A DNA stretch of 64,000 nt from Cymodocea nodosa (Eukaryota > Streptophyta > Magnoliopsida > Alismatales > Cymodoceaceae): positions 9,808,501 to 9,872,500 of the forward strand of contig CM072341.1 in assembly GCA_036874045.1 (NCBI GenBank). The letters run 5' to 3'. The translations under genes were made by a program, and so were the position numbers. Shown here one piece after another: positions 10,137 to 22,480 of the stretch. Numbering within the stretch: position 1 is the first letter of the stretch; each line of letters opens with the position of its first letter. Under the pieces are notes generated by a model that saw nothing but the letters and a program-made list of their open reading frames with translations, made no database searches and was not told where the DNA came from.

Positions 10137-12400
10137 ATGGCTACTGGAAATGGTAATTTTTCTTTATATGAAGGCCAAAATCTTAACCGTCCTCCTTTAT
10201 TTGATGAAATACATTTTGAATATTAGAAATATAGGATGACAGTCTTTCTTCAAAGTATAGATCACAAGTTGTGGTTCATGATTTCTAAACCATATACTCC
10301 ATTAACTACTCCTTATAATACTTAGACAATTACTGAAAAAGAAAATGAAACTCTAAATACAAAAGGCTTAAATATCTTATTTTATGCATTGAGTTATGAA
10401 CAGTTCAATAAAGTGTCAGCACATAAATTTGCTTATGAGGTGTGGCATACATTAGAAGTATCATATGAAGGTACTTCTCAAGTTAAAGAGACTAAGATTA
10501 ATATGTTAATTCATAAGTATGAACTCTTTATGATGCATGAAGATAAAAGTATTTCTAAGATGTTTTCCAGATTCCTAGATATCATAAATTCTTTAAAATG
10601 CTTTGGAAAGAACTTTGAATAGAAGGATTTGGTGAGAAAAATTCTTAGATCCTTAAGTTCCAAGTGGTCTCAGAAAGTGACATCAATTGAGGAATCACGA
10701 GACTTAAATGTTTATACTATAAATGAGCTTATAGGAAATTTAACTACTTAAGAAGTTCAATTAAATGATTCACTAAGTCACAACAAATTAAAAATGAAGA
10801 AAGAAAAAGCTTTCGAAATTAATTCAGATTGTGAAATATCAACTGATTTTGATGAGGATTTGATTTTGCTGACTAGGAAATTCAAGAAAGCATGAAAAGC
10901 TAAGAAACAACAAAGGAACAAAAATGACAAACCCTCAATGTCAAAGTCATTAAATGAAAAGAATTCTTCATCTAGAAAGTATGTATGTTACAACTGCAAG
11001 AAACCTAGACATCTTTCTCCAAATTGTCCTATAAGGGAAAATGAAAAGAAAAGTAGGACAAGTAAGAAGAAGAAGGCTTAGAAATCTTAGAAAAAGTTTT
11101 ACAAGAAAAATACTTTGAAGGTCACTTGGGATGACACGTTAGAAGAGTTTGAATCTAAGGAATTATCATCAAAATCTTCACATTCTGAAGAAGAATAAGA
11201 ATTAAAAGACATTGCTCAATTGTGCTTCATGGTAGATGAGTTTCAGGTAATATCTTATCTTGAAAGTCATTCAGATTTTAACTTTGATGAATTATTATGT
11301 GCTTATCATGCATTATTACAAAAACTTAAAGTGTGTAAACTGGAAAATAAGAATATTAGAAACTCTTTGTCCATTACGGAAGAAGAAAATTGTTTCCTAT
11401 CTACTATTTTAGAAAAGTTTAAATGTGATAATGAAAATCATGCTAGAGATTTGCATGAATTTAGATTTAATGAATGTGTCTTACATGAATAGTTATAGAA
11501 TATAAATGTTGAAAAATTAAAGATAGAATCTGAAAATGAAAAATTGAGAAACAACATATATGATCTTGAGTTAGAGATTGAAAGACTAAAAATGAGAGAG
11601 CTAGATTTAAATTCCACCATTGAGAAATGGAATTTAAGTCAAACTAAGCTAGACAAACTAACTAGTACCCTTATGGTGTCATATAAATTTGGCTTAGGAT
11701 TTGATTATCCTAAATACATTGAATCTCAAGCCAACAAAGGATTTATTAGTTGTAGTGCAAGTAAATCTAAGACTAAAATTCCTTTTATTATGAAATAAGG
11801 TAATAAATATGTAGAAGTAGGTACTTCAAGAGATGAATCATGTAGTAATAATATAAACCAATGTGATTTATCTAAATGTATTTCTAACATGACTATCAAT
11901 GTTTCTAAAAATCTTGTTTCTTGTTCTAGAAATTCAGTTACTAATGCTTCTAAAATTTTAGACAATTGTAGTAAACTAGAAATTCAAGAACCTGAGCATG
12001 AAATTCAAAACAATGGTATTAGACCAATTACTAGATCTACATGTTCATTATTTGAAAATTCATGTGCAGGAAAAAGATTTTGTATGTACTGAAAATTTAA
12101 ATACTAGTACAAAATCTTAGTACAAACTTATTGAAATGTATGAGTATAACAAAAATAAATTAACATCTAATAAAAATAGATTTGGTCTTGACTATACTAC
12201 ATCTAAAAATAAAAAGAATATCAATAAGAGCAATAATTCTATAAGTGAGTATGAAGCTAATGATAAATCAGTAGTACAAACAACAAATAAAAATATAAAT
12301 GATAATGTTAAGTTGTTTTTAACCAAAAAGAAGAAATATGGTTTTAATGAACTTGGTCCTCAAAGTCATTGGGTACCAAGAAATAGTTCTTCTTAATTTG
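10137..12400 (+). pseudogene. Sirevirus A gag region
   Basis: It begins MATGNGNFSLYEGQN and shows the copia gag capsid signature (LFMMHEDKSISKMFSRF, IINSLKCFGKNFE). An acidic-basic linker follows, then a CCHC knuckle at 10986-11027 (CYNCKKPRHLSPNC), then a long Leu/Lys/Glu-rich coiled-coil tail (about 11280-11650). The long gag with a coiled-coil extension is a Sirevirus trait. The region is broken and cannot encode a full protein. Confidence 0.85.
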
Positions 12401-15400
12401 TTTTGCAGGAGAAAACAACATCGAAATGGATTTTAGATAGTGGAGCATCAAGTCACATGATCGGATAGAAAAGCCTATTGAAAAGTTTTACAAATACCAA
12501 GAAAGGAAGTGTAATATTTGGAAACAAAAGCAAGGATAAAATCATAGGTATGGGCAATGTTCAAATAACTCCTACTTGTGTTATTTCGAATGTACTATAT
12601 GTAGAAAACCTAGGATTTAATTTGCTGAGTGTTATAAAACTAATTGAATAATGGATACTATGTATTGTTTAAAGATAATGTATGCAAAATTATTGATAAA
12701 ATTACAGATGAACTTAAGTTTATTGCTAAAAGAAAAGGTTCTGTATGTATTTTATCTTTACCTTTTGGTGTAGTTGATTTAAATTCATGTTTGCTAGCTG
12801 AAACTAGTGATGCATATCTTTGGCATAGAAGGATTGGGCATATAAATATGAAATTGTTGTAGAAATTATCTAAACAAAATTTAGTGAGAAGTTTACCAAA
12901 AATTAAATACTTAAAGGATTTCATGTGTGATGCATGTGAGTTAGGTAAACTTCATAAAAACTCTTTTAAATCCAAAACTAATATATCAAGCAAGAGAGTC
13001 TTAGAACTTATACATATGGATCTATTTGGACCAACAAGAATCATGAGTCTTGGTGGTAAACGGTATGTATTTGTTTTAGTAGATGACTTCTCTAGATACA
13101 CTTGGGTATATTTTCTAGCAACTAAAATAGAAGTTTTTGAAACGTTTAAAATGTATTGTAATCTTGTTCAAAATGAACAAAGTGTCTCTATTCAAAAACT
13201 TAGGAGTGATCATGGTACTGAATTTGAAAATGATCAAATGGATAATTACTATAAACATCATGGCATTGGTCACAGATATTCTTTTCCAAGAGCACCTTCT
13301 CAAAATGGTGTTGTTGAGAGAAAGAATCGATCACTTTAGGAAATGGCTAGAACTATGTTAAATGAACATAATTTACCTCAAAATCTTTGAGCTGAAGCAG
13401 TGAATACATCTTGTTATATTATTAACAGAAGTCACCTAAGACCTCTTGTTAATAAAACTCCTTTTGAGATTATGTTTGATAGGGTTCCAAAAATTTCCTA
13501 TATGAAACCATTTGACTATAAGTGTTTTATTCTTAACACTAAGGATAAAAGGGATAAATTTCAAGCCAAAGTAGATGAAGGAATTTTTATAGGTTACTCT
13601 ACTAGAAGTAAAGCTTATAGAGTTTATAATAAGATTTCTAGAACCATCGAAGAAACCCTTCATATAAGCTTCAATGAAAATTCTTTTAGAGAATCTCAAT
13701 CTAAAGTTGATAATGATGATATGTTCAACTTCCCAAGAGAATTAGAGATCAATAGAGAGATTTAAGATTTATCTGAGAAAATTAAAAATATGAACTTAAA
13801 GGATCAAATTAATGATCAAAGTGATGTACTTTCAGATGTTGATGAGAATATTGAGGAAAATCATAGAAATTGGTGTTATATTTCATCACATCCCATCATT
13901 CAAGTCATTGGTGATATAAATGAGGGAGTTAAAACTAGAACTTCAGTAAATTTAAATAGTATGTATATATTTGTTTCTATAGTGGAACCAAAGAATATAG
14001 AAGAAGTATTATCTGATGAAAATTAGATAGTGGCAATGCAAGATGAACTAAATCAATTCATTAGAAATGATGTTTGGGAATTAGTTTCTCCACCAGAAAA
14101 TCAGTCCATAATAGGTACAAAGTGGATCTTTAGAAACAAAACTAATGAAACTAGTCAAGTTATAAGAAACAAAGCTAGATTAGTTGCATAAGGGTATACA
14201 TAGGAAGGACTTAATTATGATGAAACATTTGCTCTTGTGGCTAAGTTAGAAAGTATTAGAATATTATTGGCTTATGCTTGCTATATGGATTTTAAACTAT
14301 ATCAAATGAATGTAAAGAGTGCATTTCTAAATGGTTTAAATAATGAAGAAGTTTATGTAAAACAACCACCTAGATTTGAAGATATTAATAATCCTAACTA
14401 TGTGTATAAATTGAAGAATGCCTTATATGGTTTGAAGCAAGCACCTAGATTGTGGTATGAAAGATTATCTACTTTTCTAATAGAACAAGGTTATATAATG
14501 GGAAAAGTAGACCATACTCTTTTTATCAAAAAGGATGATAAAGATCAGATCGTTGTTCAAATATATGTGGATGATATAATCTTTGGAGCAACTTCTGAAA
14601 AACTGATAAAAATATTTTCTGAAGAGATGGCTAGTTAGTTTGAGATGAGTATGATAGGAGAACTTTCATATTTTCTAGGACTTCAAATTAAGCAAATGGA
14701 TAAAGGTATATTTTTAAATCAAGAAAAATATGTAGTTGAAATGCTTAAGAAATTTAATTTTAATGATACAAGGATTCAAGGAACTCCGATGAGTACTTCT
14801 TTAAAGTTAGATATTGATGACATAGGAAAATCAATAGATCAAAGAAAATATAGAAGTATGATTGGTTCTTTACTTTATTTGACAGCTAGTAGACCTAATA
14901 TCATGTTTGTTGTGTGTGCTTGTGCTAGATTTCAATCTAATCCTAAAGAATCACACTTAATGGTTGTTAAAAGAATATTTAGATATATACAAGGAACTAA
15001 AAATTTCAGTCTATATTATTCTAAGGATAGTTCAATAGATCTTATAGGATATACTAATGCTGATTACGTAGGATCTAAATCTGATAGAAAAAGTACTAGT
15101 GGCACATGTCAATTATTGGGAAATAATTTGGTGTCATGGTTTAGTAAAAAGCAAAACTATGTAGCACTTTCAACTACTGAAGCTAAATATGTTGTTGTTG
15201 CATTGTGTTGCACTCAGATTCTGTGGATAAGGCAAACTTTAGAAGACATTGGAATATCTTATGATACAACTGAGATTTATTGTGACAATAGTTCTGCAAT
15301 AAATCTTTCCAAAAATCTTGTATTACATTCTAGAGCTAAACATATAGAGGTTAGACATCATTTTCTAAGAGATAACATAATTAAAGGAAAAATTAAATTA

Positions 15401-15443
15401 GGATTTGTGTCTAGTGAAAATCAATTAGCTAATATATTTTATA
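12401..15443 (+). pseudogene. Sirevirus A pol region (protease, integrase, RT, RNase H)
   Basis: Protease active site WILDSGASSHM at about 12427. GAG-pre-integrase and zinc finger (LWHRRIGHINMK, CDACELGKLHK). Integrase catalytic blocks IHMDLFGPTRI, RSDHGTEFEND and SQNGVVERKNR. RT blocks VKSAFLNG, LYGLKQAPRLWYERL and catalytic YVDDIIFGAT. RNase H block YTNADYVGSKSDRKSTSG. This is the Ty1/copia order, with integrase before RT. The region is broken at several points and ends where Sirevirus B begins. Confidence 0.9.
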
Positions 15444-16468
15444 TGCCTTTTATATTGTATTTTCATTTCATGCATATCCTCCATGTTTAATCACTATTAG
15501 TTTTCCACTTCTTCATGTCTTTTTTTTTTCCTTCATCGAAATACACACATTCTGACCCACGTTTACATTTCGAATTTTCTTTAATCATCAATCTTGGATC
15601 TTTGAAAAATTTCCTACAAAATAAACTTTCTCGTCCAAAATTTTTCATCAAGTGTAATAAGAAGTCGTTACTTTAATGTTAACTAAACGAGTAAAACAAG
15701 TAGATATATAACTTAACATTTCTAACTTAACGAGTTCCACATGTGCCAACTCATGTGACAAGTACTATAGCTAACTCAACGAACTAAGTTCATGGTGTTA
15801 TGCTAACTCAACGAACTAACTCTGTGGTGTTACGATAACTCAACGAACCAACTCCATTGTGTTACAGATAACTCAATGAACTAGTAATAAACAAATGTTT
15901 TTATAATAAGAATTTTACCACGTGCAATAATAACAACTTAAGTTTATAATGCTAACCTAACGCGTTGCCTTAGTGTTCAATGTAGCAACTCAATGTGTTT
16001 AGTTATGTTAACTTAATGAGTTAAACATATGCACCTCACGTGATACAATATAACATTTGTAACCTTTAATTTCACCATGTGTACAATACTAACTTAATGA
16101 GTTCGTCTCTTCTTTTACTCACTAACTTAATGAGTTCTCACGTGCCCTATTTTAACCTTTAAGCCTATAACTCAACGAGTTGTCTAAACGTGCATTGTTC
16201 ATGATACAGAAAATATAACTTTAAAACATATCATGCTTTGCGATAAAAACACACGTTAACTTAATGTTTAGTTAAATGAAAAGTTAGTATAACGTAACGA
16301 CTAGTTATTTAACTTAGTATAATTTCAGATCGATTACAGACAAGTATTTATATCAGTAAACTTTTTATGTATTAATTGATGTTCTTAATTTACTTTTACA
16401 AATAATAATAATTAAGCAAATATGATTACTTTCGTTCAGCACACATCATCAAAACAAAATACTCAACA
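15444..16468 (-). repeat. 3' LTR portion of Sirevirus B
   Basis: It starts TGTTGAGTATTTT at 16468 and runs to about 15444, where the TATA motif (15446-15454, minus strand) adjoins the RNase H region of Sirevirus A. 15720-16270 is packed with G-boxes and inverted AACTCAACGAAC / CGTTGAGTT modules. Confidence 0.85.
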
Positions 16469-16486
16469 ATCGCCCCCTTTTTGATG
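16469..16486 (-). other. Polypurine tract of Sirevirus B
   Basis: The minus strand reads AAAAAGGGGGCGAT immediately before the 3' LTR. A second, similar tract (AAAAAGGGGGAGA) lies at about 16813-16826. These are plus-strand priming sites, and repeated tracts are typical of Sireviruses. Confidence 0.75.
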
Positions 16487-17037
16487 ACGACAAAACCATA
16501 TTAAATCAATTATGAAGTGTATTTAATTCAACAAAGCACCTTCGTTGGGCTAACTTTTAATTAAACAAACAAGTTTGTTGACTTAAGTTCACTTAAGCTT
16601 ATTTCTATTGTTTGTGTAAAATTTTCACCTTTCAGAAATAAAACTTTCAGATGTCAATAATTACATAAGTATCTTTCAGATTTTAATAACCATATAATTT
16701 TCTTTTAGATTACATTATCATCTATCAGATTACAATAACCACATAAATATCATCTCCCTTTATAATATATGCAATTAAAATCATAATCATCTTCTTCTTT
16801 TGAATTTATAACATCTCCCCCTTTTTGTCATTAATCAAAAAGATGAATACACAGTACATAAATGAGAGACATATTTACAGCAAACCTTTCTGTAAACATT
16901 AATAAGAAGTTGAACCATTTACAGAAAAATGTATTGTTCAAAGAATCAAACAATAAATACAAACATTACATTTTGTATTCAGATACAAGCAAACAAACAT
17001 TTATCTATCCCTCCTAAGTATATCACTTATAGCATTA

Positions 17038-17042
17038 CATAT
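17038..17042. repeat. Target-site duplication of solo LTR S, left copy (CATAT)
   Basis: CATAT precedes TGTTAGGA and is repeated at 18657-18661. Confidence 0.85.
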
Positions 17043-17759
17043 TGTTAGGAATGTATGGCTTCACTAGAGGAGGGGTGAATGGTGAACAGTGTGTAATTAA
17101 AACTATTTTAAACTTGATAATTCAATTTTAAATAAATAGTTTGCTTAAGTACTAAATAGATAAATAAACATGCACAGCGGAAATAAAAGTAAGAAACACA
17201 AGGGAATTTTAGGTGGTTCACCAACTAGGTTAGTCCACCCCCAAGTATCACCTAGGCTTCACTAAGTGTTTCAACACTTACATACACTTGCTTTTAGGTC
17301 AAAGTAAGAACCAACCATTCACTTGAGCTTTCTGTTCGTAGCTCTAACCAACCACTTAGAAGTTTTCAGGTATAAACTTCAGTAAACCAACCTTTCAAGT
17401 TTTCAGGTCAAAACTCAAACCACCAACTTGAGTGAAGCTTTAAGGTAGAAGCCACAAACCAAATGATCCTTTTTGGATTAGACTTTCAGCACTTGGAGAG
17501 CTTTGATTTTCTTCTTGTAAATCCAGCTTTCAATCAATTCTTGTTAATCTGAAATGAGCCTTCTTTTGTTACAATAATTGATCTACAATCTATTCTGTAT
17601 CTCTGTATGTATATGTAATCTCACTTGTAAGCTCTACTGAATATTGAATGATCTGTCTATATAAATACTTGTAAGTCCAATGATCATATTTTCTCCTCAA
17701 CGGATTTATTTTGCTGTACTTACTGATTTGTAGATTCAAATATGGTAAGTTACCGTTTG

Positions 17760-18520
17760 GAAAGGTGTTTCAAGATAACCTTCTGATTTTCTTAGACTTT
17801 CGGATAGTTAGCTATGTAACTTTCCGAAGGTTGTTCGTCACTCACCGAAAATCCACTTAAGGTCTTTTTGTCATGTGAGATTTAAGTCATACACGTGAGG
17901 TGTCATAAGTTCAGATACTTGTAATTGTAACTTATCGAAAAGTTCTTGACTATCGAATAGTTAGCTACAGTAACTCTCTGATTTTCTTCTTCTAAGCTTT
18001 CGACTACTGTCTTCTTATTTCTACACATGCATAATAGTATGACTTAAAGTTTCGGATAGTTAGCTACAATAACCTTCTGAATCTTCTTGTTTTTCAGATA
18101 GTTATCTTTCTAACTCTCTGAAAAATCCTTGTAAGCATCTATTCTGGATTTATACACGTGGGAAATTCAATGACTTAAGTTTTGGATAGTTAGCTACAGT
18201 AACCTTCTAAATCTTCTTATTTTTGGATAGTTATCTTTCTAACTCTCCGAAAAATCCTTGTATGCATCTGTTCTAGATTTCTACACGTGGGTAATTGGAT
18301 GACTTAAGATTCAGATAGTTAAATCTATAACCTTCTGAAACTTCTTGTTATTCAGATAGTTAGCTTTCTAACTCTTCGATTTTCCATACAGCAATCTTTC
18401 TAACTCTCTGATTGAATTCCTACTACTTTAAACTACCTTTCGGATACTTAAGCCTGGTAACTCACCAAAAATATATCTCTTCCAGATAGTTAAGCTTAGT
18501 AACCTTTCGATATCCTGTTT
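17760..18520. repeat. Array of GGATAGTTA...TAACTNTCNGA inverted modules in S
   Basis: About nine units of the form TTCGGATAGTTAGCTA..GTAACNTTCTGA, each a short imperfect inverted repeat of some 28 bp, are spaced through this part of the LTR. The same unit occurs once or twice in the Sirevirus LTR (8935-9010) and the gypsy LTRs (1150-1240, 4080-4270). Confidence 0.65.
18041..18380. repeat. Tandem repeat of about 130 bp inside S
   Basis: GACTTAAG-type unit starts at 18041, 18172 and 18301 (spacings 131 and 129). Each unit contains two inverted GATAGTTA modules and, in the first two, an ACACGTGGG G-box. About 2.5 copies are present. Confidence 0.75.
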
Positions 18521-18656
18521 ATCTCTTGTAGCACATTCTGAACTATCTGTAATGACTTATTTGCCTTCTACTCTTTTGCTGAACTATCTAATATGTGAAA
18601 TACAATTTATTTCCTCACATAGGTTTTTACATTATCAAAATACAAGGGTCCTAACA

Positions 18657-18661
18657 CATAT
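18657..18661. repeat. Target-site duplication of solo LTR S, right copy (CATAT)
   Basis: CATAT directly follows the LTR end TCCTAACA. Confidence 0.85.
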
Positions 18662-20889
18662 TTTATCTCTTAGATGCCTAATATCATTTCTGATTTCGTT
18701 AAGCACATCATCTAGGGAAGGAGGTAACTAGGGTTGCTATTTTGCTCGAACTGAATAACTTGGCTGTATTGGTGGTTGTATCTATTCTGTACATTCTGGT
18801 TGTTGTTGTTGTTGAGGTTGATGCATGGCCTAAAATTTTTGCAAATCTTTTATACTAAAAGCTCTCATGCCTTTAGTTTCAAAGGGCCAATCGGATAAAT
18901 TCAATTGGTTTGCAAGGAGTCTACATAAATCATCACCAAAAAATAACTTTGAAATCATATGCAGTAGTTGAGAAATGAAAACATCAAACCAATTGATTTG
19001 AATTCTATTTAGGAGGCCATAAGTTGCATATAAACAACTTCTACTGACTTCTAGATTGTGTCCAACTCTTTGAAATAAATTGGCATGTAGGATATTTGCA
19101 ATAAACCTTACCTCTACATTTAGATTTTCCATTAACCTCATTTCACTATATATATCTAGAATCATTGATAGCAAGTGAATGTCCCATTCCAACTATCTGA
19201 TCATGTCAAATCTATTTGTAACAACAACACCTTCATTTTTCAATCCCAAAACTTGAAAAATTAATTCAGGAGGTAATGTGAACTCCTATTGATGTATTTG
19301 AGTTTTTAGTATATTGTCATTCTTAACCAGATTGCTGTAAAAGGCTGCAATGAGCTCTTTATATTGTTTCCATTTTGTTCCAACTAGCAAGAATTGAATT
19401 AGGCCTTGAAACTCAAATAGATCTCGTATTTTCATCAAATTTCTGAACTTTATTGGATAAGCATGCAAAATCTAACATGTAATCAAATTATTATATTTCT
19501 GTAATACTTCCTTAGATCTAAAATGAATTGAATTACCTTGAATGTGTAATACTTTATACAAAGAAGGTGATACCTGAAGTCTTGATTCAGAATTTAATTC
19601 ATCTTCAAGAACCTCTTCTTCAAAATGAATGTCATTTTGTTCCTCTAAGAACATATTTTCTTGAAGCTACGTATGTAAGCTTGATTCTCCAGCTTCAATA
19701 GTGTAAGGAACATCTTCAATATGCTTTACATTCATTTGTTTAGTCTCTATAGAATGATCGGAGTTCAATTTTTCTACAAATTCTACAGTCGGTGTATCTG
19801 TTTGTAATTGTTCATTTTGTTCAACAGATATCTCCATCGGTACATGCTATGAATTCTCAAACTCTACTTCTATAGATTTTGAAGAAGGCTGATTGACATT
19901 TAGCTCTTCTAGAGTCTTAAATTTTTCAATATCCGCTACTCTAGACAATTCAGCCTATGAACTAGTTACTACCTCAACATTTTCAATTATATCTGCAATA
20001 AGTTGTTCTATGTCAATTGCTTGATGCTCTGATTGTTCAATTTTTGCATCATTAGGGCTTGAACCAATAGAAAAACTTGAACTTATATTTGACTTGGATT
20101 TCTTTTCAAGTTTTCTAGCAAGAGAAAATAAAGTCTCACTATTTTCATCAATTTCAATATGCTCGGAACTGATGAGTTTTTTAGATGCACTAAAAGAAAT
20201 AATGTCTAGACATACAATGTCCTTTGGAAATAAATGCTCATTTGATTTTTCTTTTCCAGCGGACTTTGTTTCTTTAGACATAATTTTCCTGACTTTTCTT
20301 CTTCTATAACAAGTCAGTCTCTCTTCTTCAAGTATTGCTGTTTTCTTCTAAATTTGTTCCACAAAAGTTTTCCGGTTCAATTCTTCTAAGGCACTTTCTA
20401 TTGCTATTGACTTTCGAAGACCTTCAACTTTTCTTTGATCCACAGCAATATTTGTTTGCTTTTTTTTGAAAATAAAGGAGTAGGAATAGCAGATTCATGT
20501 TCTTCCTCAAATGCATGTAATATTGTATCGTTTATGGGTGTTTAAGGAATTCTAGTTGATGAACCTACACCTTTTTCCAAATATTTTGCATACTGTTCCA
20601 AAAATGCAATTTCGACACACTTCATTCTATATTCTCGATCAAATTTACTTCTAATACCCATGTATTTTATACTTTTATCAATGTTATGAAGTTTGAGTCT
20701 AACTTCATTCAGTATTCCTTTAGGAATGAAGTATTCACGATAAATTTTTGCTAACCTTTTGTCCACTTGAAGTATTTTCTTAAACCAAGCTCGTGGAAAT
20801 TCATCATTATCTATTTCTTTTCCTTTTACATCTCCTCTGCCTTTGCCTTTTCCTTTGCCACGACCTTTGTAGAACTTGGAGACCATCGT

Positions 20890-22480
20890 TGCAAGATGTA
20901 ACAGCAACAAGCGGGAAAGATTTTTAGACAAAGTTTACGAATAACCTAAGTGTCTGTGTAATAAGTGTTTAAATAGGGTTTTAGGCAACTAACTCAACGT
21001 ATATAGTAGTCGGGTTTAGATTTTAAATGAATATTGAATATAGTTTATTCAATCAAGGTACTCGAAAACATTAAGCATAACTCATTGAGTTAACTAACCT
21101 AATGAGTAAAACGCTGTCTAGAGGCAATTTTACATGTTACCTTATATAACATAACATTCAGTTAGTATACTTTACCAAAAACAAGTTTCAAATGCTACTT
21201 ACTGAAACCTTTTGAAGACAACACACAAGCTAAAATTAACCTATATAACATCATCTTGAGAACATTGTAAACTATTCTAATATTCTTTTTATGAATCTAA
21301 AATAGTTTTTTTGTCTTTTAAATTGTTTCATCAAGATCTTAAGAGGACTAAACTCAGATTAACCAAGATTTATATTTTGAATTATATTAATCTGTTTTGG
21401 ACATTGTAATTCCACCCCCTATAAATATACTTCAAATATATTCAATAACAGACAAGATATATTTGTATAAAATAGATGTTAATTATAGCTACACTTTAAA
21501 ATTTCTTTTCAGAAGATTTCTGTCATCCTGAATTCATCACAAATGATTTCAAGAATCAACTCCATCCGTATATGAATCAAAACATAACTTTAAACTTAAT
21601 ATGATTAACTCAAGGAGAATAAAAGAATGTAACTCAAATAAACTTTTCAAAAGTACCAATATTGATTCAATAAATCAGCAGTCATATTGGTAGAAACTAT
21701 ATTCGACTCAAAGATATCTGTATTTAATGAAACAACTTTTATCTTTTCAAAACAGTAAATATTGATAATTTTCTTTAAAAGTTAGTTTGAAAAGCTTGAA
21801 TCATACAAGAGCTTTTTAATGCGCCCGTGTAATGAGCTTTCAGTCAACAATCCCAAGTCTAATCATGACCTTAAGTTGCTAGATTTAAAAAGTCCTTTTT
21901 TCATAACAACAATCCTTACATACCTATCTGCTCAAGTACAAAAGGCTCGTGATTAAACTAATCAATAAACTCTCAATGATTTTTACTTTGTAAGCACTTT
22001 TCATTTTAATCATAGTATATATGTATTCCATTAATATAGATGCAATAAAACACAAATCTCATACAACTTTTATGTCTATGATTTACTGAAAATATGAATC
22101 ACTGTCAATAAGCTCATACTTTTGATTAATAGTTTAAGATGATTTACATATAAATTATTCTACAAGTTTAATCAATTAAGTCAAACTAATTCTTGATCAT
22201 ATGCACTTTCATTGATCTAATGAAAATCACTTAATAAAAATTTCAAGATTTTAGAGGTATTTAATGTTTTTCATTTACACTTCCACTTAAAATTTTGAAA
22301 ACCATTAAACTTGACAAAATACTTAAAATCAATAAGATTCTACTATAATATTACAATAAATACATAGTATCTTATGCAGAAGATTAGATATTACTCAGAT
22401 ATTTATAATACGTATATAATATCTATGAGGTAAACAACATTATCAACAAAATTTATCTTTTTGTGTGGAGTTTAAGCATT
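20890..22480 (-). other. Sirevirus B untranslated region between RNase H and the 3' ORF
   Basis: About 1.6 kb of AT-rich sequence with no coding potential. It matches 49354-50930 in Sirevirus D in order and length. Close to the 3' ORF (20985-21120) it holds the inverted modules AACTCAACG, CATTGAGTTAACTAACC and similar. It could hold an internal promoter or splice acceptor for the 3' ORF, but neither is proven. Confidence 0.6.

Larger units (their letters stand above)
8277..15443 (+). mobile_element. Sirevirus A (Ty1/copia), left part: 5' LTR, gag, pol
   Basis: Plus-strand order: LTR 8277-9916, primer site 9919-9930, gag from 10137, protease near 12430, integrase 12810-13800, RT 14040-14700, RNase H to about 15443. 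The element is then interrupted by the minus-strand Sirevirus B and resumes at 28728. The LTR start (TGTTGAGTATTTTG followed by TTGATGATG), the purine tract at the far end and the gag sequence fit the Sirevirus lineage. It is broken many times. By eye its two LTRs differ by roughly 4% over their first 400 bp, mostly C/T transitions. At rates usually assumed for plant LTRs that is on the order of one to two million years. Confidence 0.9.
17043..18656 (-). mobile_element. Solo LTR S of a third, copia-type family
   Basis: A 1614-bp unit with terminal inverted TGTTAGGA...TCCTAACA ends, flanked by a perfect CATAT duplication, with no internal region. The minus strand reads TGTTAGGACCCTTGTATTTTG at its start and ends just after CACCCCTCCTCTAGTGAAGCC, so the orientation is minus. 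The matching empty site is visible in Sirevirus A near 30215-30235. The unit is rich in GGATAGTTA / TAACTNTCNGA inverted modules and contains a roughly 130-bp tandem repeat (18041-18380). Confidence 0.88.
16860..20889 (-). pseudogene. Sirevirus B 3' accessory ORF ('env-like' position), split by solo LTR S
   Basis: The region starts MVSKFYKG followed by a Lys/Gly-rich basic stretch (KGRGKGKGKGRGD), conserved in Sirevirus D. A middle part is acidic and Ser/Glu-rich (KLISSEHIEIDENSETLFSL). A C-terminal domain (about 19460-18830) contains FRNLMKIRDLFEFQGLIQFL, VRFIANILHANLFQRVGHN, INWFDVFISQ and KLFFGD. A Gln-rich tail follows. The C-terminal domain matches that of gypsy F's 3' ORF. I see no signal peptide or membrane segment, so 'env-like' describes only its position. 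The region is broken, and S lies within its 3' part. Confidence 0.7.

Noticed and set aside
12658-12924. Antisense open frames over Sirevirus pol
   Set aside because: Mirror frames of conserved pol blocks with no independent support.
10137-15443. Frequent in-frame stops as evidence of a variant genetic code or programmed read-through
   Set aside because: Interruptions differ between sister copies at the same place, and other copies have sense codons there. This is ordinary decay of silenced elements, probably aided by deamination of methylated cytosine.
17760-18520. Regularly spaced inverted repeats as a CRISPR-like array
   Set aside because: Units vary in sequence and spacing, the spacers are themselves repeated, and the array lies within an LTR of a plant nuclear element.
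16860-20889. Sirevirus 3' ORF as a true envelope glycoprotein
   Set aside because: No signal peptide, no transmembrane helix, no cysteine-rich ectodomain. The N-terminus is Lys/Gly-rich and the middle is acidic.
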